Source: Myxococcota bacterium
GTDB taxonomy: Bacteria > Myxococcota_A > Polyangia > Palsa-1104 > JAEUJZ01
DNA length: 48,034 bases
Direction: 5' to 3'
NCBI GenBank assembly: GCA_025057315.1
Contig: JANWXW010000107.1
Coordinates: forward strand, 1-48,034
Shown here: piece after piece, positions 17,626 through 25,284 of the stretch
Layout: every line of letters starts with the position of its first letter
Position numbering within the stretch: position 1 is the first letter of the stretch
The notes under the pieces: generated by a model
The model's input: only the letters and a program-made list of their open reading frames with translations
Database searches by the model: none
Told to the model about the DNA's origin: nothing
Made by a program: the position numbers and the translations under genes

Positions 17626-20160
17626 ATGCGCACGCGGGTAGCGGCTGTTTTTGGCGCGCTTATGCTGCTGCCTGCGGTATTGTTTGCTGACAGCAAAGTT
17701 CGTGTGGCGTTCGTTCCCGCTGGGCCCACGGCCGAGGCCCTGCGGGCGCGTCTGGTGCTGGATCCAGGCATCGAGGTGGTTGTTGATCCGAGTCGCGCAG
17801 ATGTGCTGTGGCTCCTGCCGGGGGCATCGCGGGCCGAGGTGAAGGTTGCCGCCGCTGCTCGGGCTCGCGGAGCTGGACTGGTGCTGGTGCCAGGACAAGA
17901 TGATGTTCTGGCTCCGCTGGGGGTGCAGCGCATCGCCGCGGGCGGGACTGCGCCCGTGGACCTGAGCGCCCGCCGCCAAAGTCATCTGGGACAAGCAGTC
18001 AGCTGGCGTTCCGCCCCCAAGCTGCGCGCTCGCGTGCCGCTGTTCGCTCCGGGTGTGGCAGCGGTCGAGGTGGCCGGCGAGGGGGCCGTGGTGCGCGAGG
18101 GGGATCGGCTGGTGGTTCTGGGCCTTCGGCCCGACGATCCCTCCAACCAGGCGCTGTGGCGCTGGGGCTACTTCAACTACCTGCTGTACGCTGCTACCGT
18201 GCTGGCTGCCGGGCAGGAGCCCAAGCCTTTTCATGTCTGGCCGGCGGCACCTCTGCCCCGGCGAGGCACGCGCACTGGCTGGGTGCTGTTCATCCTGGCC
18301 ATCTGGCCGGTGTCTCTGGGGGCCTTCCTGTGGGCTCGTCGCGCTGCCCGCCGCAGGGAGGACAGCCTCATCGAGCCTTTCTTCCTTGCGTTGCAGGCCA
18401 GGAGCCCAGCGGCGGGGGGGGCGGCTGCCTGGTCCCGCGTGGGCTTTGAGCGGCCGCTGGGCGGCTTCTTCGTGCTGACCGGCGCGCTGTTGGTCTTTAT
18501 CGCGCCCTATGTCGTTGTGGTCCAGTTTGTCCTGCCGACCTACGTGCAGCAGTTTCCCGAGGTCGACGGGATGTGGTACGCGGTCTACGACTTCTTCTAC
18601 TGGGTGTGGATGCTCTTTGACCTGGGCACCAGCGTTGCCTTCGTAAAGTTCTTCGCGGAGCTGCGTGTCAAGGACCCCAGGGAGGCCCTCTCGGCAGTCC
18701 AGTTCTACACGTGGTGGCAAATTCTGACCGGCGCGCTCCAGGTCACCATTGTCGGGCTGCTCGGTGTCTTCTACGTGCCGCGCACCGAGTATGCGCTGTT
18801 TTCGCATCTGGTGGCGCTCTATGCCCTGTCCCAGTGGCCGGGCTTCTTCTACACCCTGGCCTATTTCTTTCAGGCCGTGCAGCGATTCGACTACTACCAG
18901 GCCGTGGACCTGCTGCAGAACCGGTTCCTGCTGGTGGTGGGGCCTATCCCTTTTGTCCTGCTGGGGCGCGCCTGGGGACGGCGCCACCTCGATTACGGCG
19001 AGGCGATGGGTGCAGTTTTCGGCACCGCCGTTGGCTATTACCTGGTTGGACTGCTTGTCCTGGTCTTTTCCTACGGGCTGTACCGGCGTCTGGGCGTGGG
19101 GCTCCAGCCGCTGTTGCTGGCGGGCTTCGGCTGGCCAACCACGCGGCGCATGCTCGGCTATGGCTGGAAGGTGATGCTGTCCAGCATCATCCACAAAATG
19201 GCCGTCGGCATCGAAGTCACGGTGCTGGTCGCGATGCTGCTGTCCTACAGCGAGGCGATGGGCATCAAGAGCCTCATCGACTACAAGTTCTACTTTCTCT
19301 TCAACTTCCTCTATGGCTGGTGCGAGCCGGCGGTAGCCACCTTTTCGGAGGCACACGGCGCGGGCAAGATGCAGCTGCTGCGCTATACCATTGCGCGCTA
19401 TTTTCAATTTGGTCACCTGTATTGTGCAATTATATTCTCATTTATGGTGCCGCTTGCGCCGCGGTTTATCCGTGGAGCACTGGACCCCAGCTGGACCGAG
19501 GCAGCCCCCCTGCTGCTGCTGGCTTGCTCACGCGGGTTGCTCCTGCCTGCCGCCTGGATCATCGACTCGGTGCAGCTTGGCTGCGGCCGGCCGGGCCTGT
19601 GCGCCGTGCTGCGCGCCATCGAGCAAGTGCTGCGCATCGGCCTGTTTTTTGTCTTGGTGCCGCGCTATCAGCTAGGCGGCGTGTTCCTGGCCATGCTGAT
19701 CACGCTCGGGCTCAAAGGGGCCATCGGCTGGTTCATGGTGAACCGAGCCATCGTCAAGATCGTGCTGCCGGCCTGGCCTGCCGTCGGGGCGCCATTGCTG
19801 GCAGGGGGGCTGAACTGGGCGCTGTGGGCTGCAGTGGGGTATCTGCTCACAGCGGCGCCGCGGGGCGTGCTCGTGCTGGCCATGCTTGGCGCCGGCATCC
19901 TAAGCTTTCCGCTGTGCTTTTTCTTCTTTGGTCTGCTGGGCGGCCTGGATCGGCAGGCTCTTGGAGAGATGGAGCGGGGCGCCGGAATGGCCTCCGTATT
20001 CCGGAGTGTGGCACACTGGCTGCGACGCGCTGCCGAGGCGGGCGCACGCCTGTCACCCATCGCGGCATCTTTCCCGGAGGATCTGCGCCTGGAGGCCGAT
20101 CGCGAGGCCCGCGAGATTGAGGCTGCCGGCGAGCGGGTCGCGCACTACCAGAGCGCATAG
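17626..20160 (+). CDS. Large polytopic membrane protein: secreted N-terminal domain fused to a MOP-flippase-like region
   Basis: 844 residues from ATG 17626, which begins a clear signal peptide (VAAVFGALMLLPAVLFA); a TTG at 17602 is less likely. Residues about 23-205 form an extracytoplasmic alpha/beta domain (VRVAFVPAG, VLWLLPG, GLVLVPGQDD) that looks like a degenerate Rossmann or GATase-like fold. After a membrane helix near 215-238 and a short linker come about twelve membrane helices with the layout of polysaccharide-exporter/MATE (MOP) flippases, with WKVMLSSIIHKMAVGIEV and LIDYKFYFLFNF segments. The C-terminal 60 residues are hydrophilic. It could move a lipid-linked glycan, but no glycosyltransferases are adjacent. 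The stop lies inside the convergent thiD gene (16-bp overlap). Assignment is by topology only. Confidence 0.65.
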   Translation: MRTRVAAVFGALMLLPAVLFADSKVRVAFVPAGPTAEALRARLVLDPGIEVVVDPSRADVLWLLPGASRAEVKVAAAARARGAGLVLVPGQDDVLAPLGVQRIAAGGTAPVDLSARRQSHLGQAVSWRSAPKLRARVPLFAPGVAAVEVAGEGAVVREGDRLVVLGLRPDDPSNQALWRWGYFNYLLYAATVLAAGQEPKPFHVWPAAPLPRRGTRTGWVLFILAIWPVSLGAFLWARRAARRREDSLIEPFFLALQARSPAAGGAAAWSRVGFERPLGGFFVLTGALLVFIAPYVVVVQFVLPTYVQQFPEVDGMWYAVYDFFYWVWMLFDLGTSVAFVKFFAELRVKDPREALSAVQFYTWWQILTGALQVTIVGLLGVFYVPRTEYALFSHLVALYALSQWPGFFYTLAYFFQAVQRFDYYQAVDLLQNRFLLVVGPIPFVLLGRAWGRRHLDYGEAMGAVFGTAVGYYLVGLLVLVFSYGLYRRLGVGLQPLLLAGFGWPTTRRMLGYGWKVMLSSIIHKMAVGIEVTVLVAMLLSYSEAMGIKSLIDYKFYFLFNFLYGWCEPAVATFSEAHGAGKMQLLRYTIARYFQFGHLYCAIIFSFMVPLAPRFIRGALDPSWTEAAPLLLLACSRGLLLPAAWIIDSVQLGCGRPGLCAVLRAIEQVLRIGLFFVLVPRYQLGGVFLAMLITLGLKGAIGWFMVNRAIVKIVLPAWPAVGAPLLAGGLNWALWAAVGYLLTAAPRGVLVLAMLGAGILSFPLCFFFFGLLGGLDRQALGEMERGAGMASVFRSVAHWLRRAAEAGARLSPIAASFPEDLRLEADREAREIEAAGERVAHYQSA

Positions 20161-20942
20161 AAGTGGTGCACCGGACCCTGCCCATTGCCCACCGACAGGC
20201 AGTCCGCAGCACGGATGGCCCCGGTCAGGTACTCCTTGGCCAGGGCAGCGGCCTCTTCGAGAGGCCGCCCGTGGGCCAGCCAGGCGGCGATGGCCGATGA
20301 CAGCGTGCAGCCCGTGCCGTGCGTGGCGCGCGTGGCGATGCGCGGCCCGGATAGGCGGAGCAGCTGACGGCCGTCCCACAGCAGATCCTCACACGTGTCA
20401 CCCTGGAGGTGCCCCCCCTTGAGCAGCACGGCACGCGCGCCGAGCGCCTGCAGCCGCAGGCAAGCCCCTTCGCGGTCTGTGCGCACCACCTCCTCTGTGA
20501 CGCCGAGCAGCGCTGCGGCTTCTGGCAGGTTGGGGGTGAGCAGGTGGCAGCGCGGCAGGAGCTCATCGCGCAGCGCACCCACCGCATCGGGCTGGAGCAG
20601 CGCGGCGCCGCTTTTTGCCACCATGACCGGGTCAAGCACAATCGGCCCAGAGAAGGACTCCAGCCCCCGGGCCACCGCGCGGACCACGCCCACCGGCCCA
20701 AGCATGCCGATCTTGATCGCTGCTACATCGAGATCGGACAGCACGGCTTCCAGCTGGGCAGCGACGAAGTCTGGCGGAAGCTCATAGATGGCGCGAACGC
20801 CGCATGTATTCTGCGCCGTCAGCGCCGTCAGCACCGTAGCGCCGTAGCAGCCCAGGGCAGACAAGGCCTTTAGGTCAGCCTGGATGCCGGCTCCGCCCGA
20901 GGGATCGGAGCCAGCGATGGACAGGACGATGGGGATGGTCAC
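20145..20942 (-). CDS. thiD: Hydroxymethylpyrimidine / phosphomethylpyrimidine kinase
   Basis: 265 residues, normal length for ThiD. Substrate and ribokinase-fold motifs are present: IAGSDPSGGAGIQADLK at the N-terminus, IKIGMLG, VLDPVMVAKSG, LTPNLPEA, and the anion-hole/catalytic segment THGTGCTLSSAIAA. It phosphorylates HMP and HMP-P in thiamine pyrophosphate synthesis. Start is GTG 20942 with an AAGGAAG ribosome site. It is not next to other thi genes and I see no THI-box-like leader in the 32 bp separating it from the divergent rtcA. Its 3' end overlaps the flippase-like gene by 16 bp. Confidence 0.95.
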   Translation of the reverse strand: MTIPIVLSIAGSDPSGGAGIQADLKALSALGCYGATVLTALTAQNTCGVRAIYELPPDFVAAQLEAVLSDLDVAAIKIGMLGPVGVVRAVARGLESFSGPIVLDPVMVAKSGAALLQPDAVGALRDELLPRCHLLTPNLPEAAALLGVTEEVVRTDREGACLRLQALGARAVLLKGGHLQGDTCEDLLWDGRQLLRLSGPRIATRATHGTGCTLSSAIAAWLAHGRPLEEAAALAKEYLTGAIRAADCLSVGNGQGPVHHFYALW

Positions 20943-20974
20943 GGCTGCTTCCTTCTAGATAAGCTGCTGCCACG

Positions 20975-22066
20975 ATGCCCCTGGTGCTGGCAAGGGACAA
21001 AGATCAGATCGTACTCGACGGCGGCTTTGGCGAGGGCGGGGGCCAAATCCTGCGCAGTGCGTTGGCGTTGGCCGCCGCGGCAGGTCGGCCTGTGCGGATC
21101 GAGCGCATCCGGGCTCGTCGGAAACTTCCGGGGCTGCGGCCGCAGCACCTGCGAGCTGTGTTTGCGCTGAGCAACCTATGCGCCGCCGAGGTCGAGGGTG
21201 CCCACGAGGGGTCACTGTGCCTTGACTTCCGGCCGCGGCAGCCGGTAACTGTCGGAGACCATCGCCTTGATATCGGCACCGCCGGCTCGACTGCTCTGCT
21301 GCTACACGCGCTGGTGCCGGCCCTGTGCATGGCTCACCCCGAGGGGGCGCGCAGCCGGCTCGTGCTCATCGGGGGCACCCATCAGCCGCTGGCACCGAGC
21401 GCAGGCTACCTGATCGACGTATGGTGCCAGGCGAGCAGGGCCATCGGGCTCGACGTCGCGGTGCAGTTGGTGCGTCCCGGCTTTTACCCCCGTGGCGGGG
21501 GGGAGATTCGGGCCGAGATTCGAGCCGAACGGCCTCAGGGGGGCATCGAGTGGCTCGTGCGCAGCAGACCGGTGCGCGTGCGGGCCCGGGCTGGGCTGGC
21601 CCATCTGCCGCGGCACATTGCCGAGCGCATGGTGGGTCGCGTCGCCGTCCGGCTTGCCGAGGCAGGCCTGCCGTTCGAGCCGCGCCGCGACGGCGAGATC
21701 GTGGATCATGGCACCGGGCCGGCCAGCCCCGGGGCGTATCTGGAATTGGTGCTAGAGGCGCCCCCTGTGCCTGCGGGCTTCGTCGGCCTGGGCAGAAAAG
21801 GCGTGCCAGCCGAACAGGTGGCTGATGGGGCCGTTGCGGACCTGCTGCGCCATATGGCGACCGACGCACCGCTAGACCCGCATTTGGCAGATCAGGTCGT
21901 GATGTTGTTGGCACTGGCGCGGGCTCCATCCCGCTACCGCACCTCACGGGTGACCCAGCACCTGCTCACGCACGCCGCGCTGCTGTCGGCCATGTGGCCC
22001 GTCTCCGTCGAGGTGAATGGGACCGAGGGCGTCCCTGGCGAGGTCGCCGTGACCCCTACGGGCTGA
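20975..22066 (+). CDS. rtcA: RNA 3'-terminal phosphate cyclase
   Basis: 363 residues. Characteristic RtcA features: LDGGFGEGGGQILRSAL at the start, RPGFYPRGGGEI in the middle, GGTHQPLAPS, and DPHLADQVVMLLALA holding the conserved His303 that is adenylylated in the family. It converts RNA 3'-phosphate ends to 2',3'-cyclic phosphates using ATP, in RNA repair or processing. In many bacteria rtcA is with rtcB under the sigma-54 activator RtcR; neither is next to it here. It diverges from thiD with only 32 bp between start codons and overlaps the convergent downstream gene by 11 bp. Confidence 0.94.
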   Translation: MPLVLARDKDQIVLDGGFGEGGGQILRSALALAAAAGRPVRIERIRARRKLPGLRPQHLRAVFALSNLCAAEVEGAHEGSLCLDFRPRQPVTVGDHRLDIGTAGSTALLLHALVPALCMAHPEGARSRLVLIGGTHQPLAPSAGYLIDVWCQASRAIGLDVAVQLVRPGFYPRGGGEIRAEIRAERPQGGIEWLVRSRPVRVRARAGLAHLPRHIAERMVGRVAVRLAEAGLPFEPRRDGEIVDHGTGPASPGAYLELVLEAPPVPAGFVGLGRKGVPAEQVADGAVADLLRHMATDAPLDPHLADQVVMLLALARAPSRYRTSRVTQHLLTHAALLSAMWPVSVEVNGTEGVPGEVAVTPTG

Positions 22067-22934
22067 CGCGGTAGCAGTAGCGCCACAGGCGTGCTTCAGG
22101 GGGCAGCCGCCGCCGGACCACCACATGCAGGTACCAGCTTGGCGGCAGCAGCTCCGGTGCCCACAGCACCACCAGCGACTGTTCCGTCCCCTCCGCCGGC
22201 CCGATCTCGCCGCTCACTTCGACCACTTCCAGCGCACGGCGCGGAGCCTCCTCCGCCTCGTGTGCTGGTAGCAGCACCTCCAACTCGGCCGATGCCTCGT
22301 CGCCAGCCGCATGGAGTAGAGCAACCCGGCCTGGCAGCGGCAGCTGCACCTGCAGGGTCAGCCGGTCCCCGGCCTCCAGCACCCCCAGGTCGGTCTGGCA
22401 CAGTCTATGGCCTGCCTGGGGCTCAGCTGTCGGAAGGCGCTCTAGCACGATCTGAGCTCCACGCTGCACCACGATGCGTGCCCGATCGCCTAGGCCTCCA
22501 TCGGCGCTGCGCAGCAGGCGCCGCCACCACTGGCTGCGCGGCAGGGGCGATGTGCGCAGCCGTTCCGCCAACCACGCCCACTGAGCCTCTCTGTCTGCTT
22601 CGCTGTGCACCGGCTCCAGCGGCGCCTCGCTGGCCATCTCCTCCTGCGCAGCGAAGAACACCAACAGCTCAGCGACGTCCTCTCGTTCGATGTCCAGGTC
22701 ACACAGCTCCCGCCACACACCGAGCAGACCTGCGCCGCAGGAACGCGCTTCACCCGGCATCAGCCCTGACAAGAAGCGATCGATGCTGGGGACAAGCAGC
22801 GCATGCAGCCTCTCTAGCGCTCGCAACGCGGCCCTTGTCTGCTCATCGACAACGGCAGCTTGCGCCTGGGCGAGGCAGTCTCGCGCCGCCTCGCTCCCTC
22901 TGCAGGGCAGGTCCAGCCGCACGCGGCGTCGCAT
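22056..22934 (-). CDS. DUF4384-like protein of unknown function
   Basis: 292 residues from ATG 22934, seven bp after the exchanger stop codon. The N-terminal half is helical and charged (RDCLAQAQAAVVDEQTRAALRALERL). The C-terminal half (about 155-290) is beta-rich: a GDRLTLQVQLPLPGRVALLHAAGD stretch, then EVLLPAHEAEEAPRRALEVVEVSGEIGPAEGTEQSLVVLWAPE. This order, a line on use of the value by an effector followed by a GEIGPAEGTE-type strand, resembles DUF4384 domains often found with kinases and caspase-like proteins; the match is tentative. No signal peptide. It appears to be in an operon with the cation exchanger upstream and overlaps rtcA at its 3' end. Confidence 0.6.
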   Translation of the reverse strand: MRRRVRLDLPCRGSEAARDCLAQAQAAVVDEQTRAALRALERLHALLVPSIDRFLSGLMPGEARSCGAGLLGVWRELCDLDIEREDVAELLVFFAAQEEMASEAPLEPVHSEADREAQWAWLAERLRTSPLPRSQWWRRLLRSADGGLGDRARIVVQRGAQIVLERLPTAEPQAGHRLCQTDLGVLEAGDRLTLQVQLPLPGRVALLHAAGDEASAELEVLLPAHEAEEAPRRALEVVEVSGEIGPAEGTEQSLVVLWAPELLPPSWYLHVVVRRRLPPEARLWRYCYRVSP

Positions 22935-22941
22935 CGTCAGC

Positions 22942-24231
22942 CTAGAGAATATCTTCCCCTTGTCGCTGCAGGAAGGCCGCGCGCGCATGCGCCGCAATGT
23001 GCCGCCGGTCGCGGATGAGCATGAGGATCGACAGCAGGACGTACAGCACCGAGATGCCATAGCGCACGCCCGTTTCCGGGAAGGGGAGCTGCACGACGAA
23101 GAGCAGCAGCAAGGCCACCGCCTCCCAGCGCTGCAGTTGGCCGTTGCCGAGAAAGGCGACGCCAAGGAATCCCTGGGCCGCAGTGAGCACCAACTCCTCC
23201 ACCTGACGCCCGTCCAGCGGCAGGGCCGCGGGCCGCCCGACCGACATCGAATACACCATGGGCAGGGTCCCTACCAGCAATGTCCACTGGTTGACCTTGG
23301 ACGAAAGCAAGGCCGACAGGCCGGCGGAACCATGGCCGCGCCCGGCAAAGATCGTCGCCACCAACAGCTCCGGTGCTTCCGAGGCCAGCGGCGCCAGCCA
23401 CTGCACCAGAAGAAACCGATCGATGCCCAGTTCGGCACCGGTGCCAATGAGCGATTCGGCAAAAGGCTTTGCCGCGCACAGGAGCACGCCCCCTGATAGC
23501 ATCAGCAACAGAGCAACCACCATCTTTCGCCGAAGCGGGGGCAGGTTCCCCAGCGCATAGGCAACGCCGCTCAGCTCTGGCTCCTCCTCGGGCCGTCCGC
23601 TGATGCGCCAGAGGTAAAAGACAAACAGCAGCAGCATCCCGACGCCGTGCCAGACCGCGATCGCACCAGCCAGCGGCATGAGCAGCGACCACAGAGTGGC
23701 CATCGTGAGCACCGCCAGATCCACGGAGTGGCCCCGGTTGAGCACCACCGCATCGCGGGCAATGCCCGTGCCGCCTTGCCGGCGCACGCAGAAGGTAGCC
23801 ACCAGCACCACCACGGACCAGCCGATGCCGATCAGCATGCGGTTGGCGCCCGTCATGTTGGCCGCAGCGTATTGCGCGTACGTGGGGTCTTGGCCCGCGG
23901 TCCAGGCGAAGTACAGATCCACCACGTATTCGGGCAGGACGGCGATGAAGGCCAGAACCGCCATGGCCAGGCCCTGGCTCACATCCCGCTGCAGCGCCTC
24001 GGCCGCCCAGGCGAGCAGGAAAGCTGCAGTCACCACACCGCCGCCGAACACGACGAGTGAGGTCAGCGGCGGAAGGTGGACGTCCTCTAGGCGCAGCACG
24101 CACGCGGCAAGCCCGATGAGAACGCACAGACCGATGCGGCCCAGGATGACCGGTGTAAATAGGCCCGACTGTTGGACAGAGGGGGAAGGCAGCGGAGAGG
24201 ACACCGATGAGCAGCCTACGCTGAGAGGCAT
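22942..24231 (-). CDS. Sodium/calcium exchanger (CaCA) family membrane protein
   Basis: 429 residues from ATG 24231, about eleven membrane helices. The two alpha-repeat motifs of the cation/Ca2+ exchanger superfamily are visible: AVLAFIAVLPEYVVDL in the first half and QWLAPLASEAPELLVATI in the second, each with the acidic residue that binds the cation, and the second followed by SSKVNQWTLLVGTLP. It should exchange Ca2+ or a similar cation for Na+ or H+ across the inner membrane. A hydrophilic loop with GRPEEEPE separates the repeats. It diverges from the deacetylase-family gene with 25 bp between starts, and the DUF4384-like gene follows it. Confidence 0.85.
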   Translation of the reverse strand: MPLSVGCSSVSSPLPSPSVQQSGLFTPVILGRIGLCVLIGLAACVLRLEDVHLPPLTSLVVFGGGVVTAAFLLAWAAEALQRDVSQGLAMAVLAFIAVLPEYVVDLYFAWTAGQDPTYAQYAAANMTGANRMLIGIGWSVVVLVATFCVRRQGGTGIARDAVVLNRGHSVDLAVLTMATLWSLLMPLAGAIAVWHGVGMLLLFVFYLWRISGRPEEEPELSGVAYALGNLPPLRRKMVVALLLMLSGGVLLCAAKPFAESLIGTGAELGIDRFLLVQWLAPLASEAPELLVATIFAGRGHGSAGLSALLSSKVNQWTLLVGTLPMVYSMSVGRPAALPLDGRQVEELVLTAAQGFLGVAFLGNGQLQRWEAVALLLLFVVQLPFPETGVRYGISVLYVLLSILMLIRDRRHIAAHARAAFLQRQGEDIL

Positions 24232-24256
24232 CAGGTCGCAACAGAGCGCCCACTTT

Positions 24257-25279
24257 ATGTATGATTGGACCGTGCCGACCTTCCTTGTCGCCGACGCTGT
24301 GTTTCGGCAACACAAGCCCCCAGGGGAGCATCCGGAACGCCCTGAGCGGCTGGTCGCCATCGAGCAGGCCCTGGCCGCCGCTGGGCTGGTGGGGCGATGT
24401 GAACGGTTGCCTGTGCGGCCGGCGACCCGCCAGGAGGTCCTGCGCGTTCACACGCAAGACCATTATCATCACCTGGAGCAGCTTCTGCGCAGCGGATACG
24501 GCTGGCTCGACCCCGATACTTACTATGGCCCAGGGAGCTGGGAAGCGGCCTTGTGTGCAGCGGGCGCAGCGGTGGACCTGGCCTTGCGCCTAGGGCAGGG
24601 TTCGGGCAACGGCCTGGCCCTCCTCCGCCCACCGGGCCACCATGCCACGCGCGATCGGGCCATGGGCTTTTGCCTCTTTAACAACATCGCCATCGGTGCT
24701 GCCGCTGCTCGCGCCGCGGGGGCCCGTGTGGCGATCGTCGATTTCGATGTTCACCACGGCAACGGCACCGAGGAGATTTTCGCCAGCGACCCTGATGTGC
24801 TCTTTGTTAGCACCCACCAGCATCCGCTCTACCCTGGTACCGGCGAGGCAGCCTTTGTGGGGGTGGGCCTGGGCCGCGGTGCCACGGTGAACATCCCCCT
24901 GCCCCAGGGCTCAGACGATGCCGTATATCGACGTTGCTTCGAACGGGTGGTCATTCCGGCGCTGCTGCGCTTTGCACCCGACCTGATTCTTGTGTCAGCC
25001 GGCTTCGATGGACACCGACGGGATCCGCTGGCCGGCATGGCGCTCACGGAGCAGGGCTACGCGGACCTGACGGCCATGCTGCTCGGGGTCCAGCCCCGGC
25101 TGGGCATGCTACTGGAGGGTGGCTACCACCTGGAATCGCTCGCCGCCAGCGTGGTGGCGGTGCTAGAGGTGCTGCTCGGCGACCGTTGTCTGCGCCCGGC
25201 ACGGCAGGTGACTGGCGCGGAGCTAGCACCAGAGGCGGAGGCGGCCATCGCCCTGGCGCGCCGCCTGCATGGTCTGTGA
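24257..25279 (+). CDS. Histone-deacetylase / acetylpolyamine amidohydrolase family enzyme
   Basis: 340 residues from ATG 24257 (GTG 24272 is possible). All class II HDAC-like zinc hydrolase motifs are present: GEHPERPERL near the start, RPPGHHA with the two active-site histidines, DFDVHHGNGT with Zn ligands Asp and His, SAGFDGHRRDPLAG with the third Zn ligand Asp, and LEGGYHLESLA near the end. It should remove acetyl groups from lysines, polyamines or small molecules. The Ser/Thr kinase gene begins five bp after its stop, so the two form an operon, which is unusual and suggests a shared control role. The substrate is unknown. Confidence 0.92.
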   Translation: MYDWTVPTFLVADAVFRQHKPPGEHPERPERLVAIEQALAAAGLVGRCERLPVRPATRQEVLRVHTQDHYHHLEQLLRSGYGWLDPDTYYGPGSWEAALCAAGAAVDLALRLGQGSGNGLALLRPPGHHATRDRAMGFCLFNNIAIGAAAARAAGARVAIVDFDVHHGNGTEEIFASDPDVLFVSTHQHPLYPGTGEAAFVGVGLGRGATVNIPLPQGSDDAVYRRCFERVVIPALLRFAPDLILVSAGFDGHRRDPLAGMALTEQGYADLTAMLLGVQPRLGMLLEGGYHLESLAASVVAVLEVLLGDRCLRPARQVTGAELAPEAEAAIALARRLHGL

Positions 25280-25284
25280 GGGGC

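Noticed and set aside
17485..19416. 643-codon open frame on the minus strand
   Set aside because: It is antisense to the flippase-like gene and is rich in His, Gln, Arg and Pro with no domain; the plus-strand frame has a signal peptide and membrane helices, so the antisense frame is a GC-rich artefact.
24231..24250. TGGGCGC-N4-TTGCG before the exchanger as a sigma-54 promoter
   Set aside because: Poor -24 match and no room for a leader before the ATG.
23678..24256. N-terminal extension of the HDAC-family frame
   Set aside because: It runs antisense through the exchanger gene; the HDAC fold begins after 24257.
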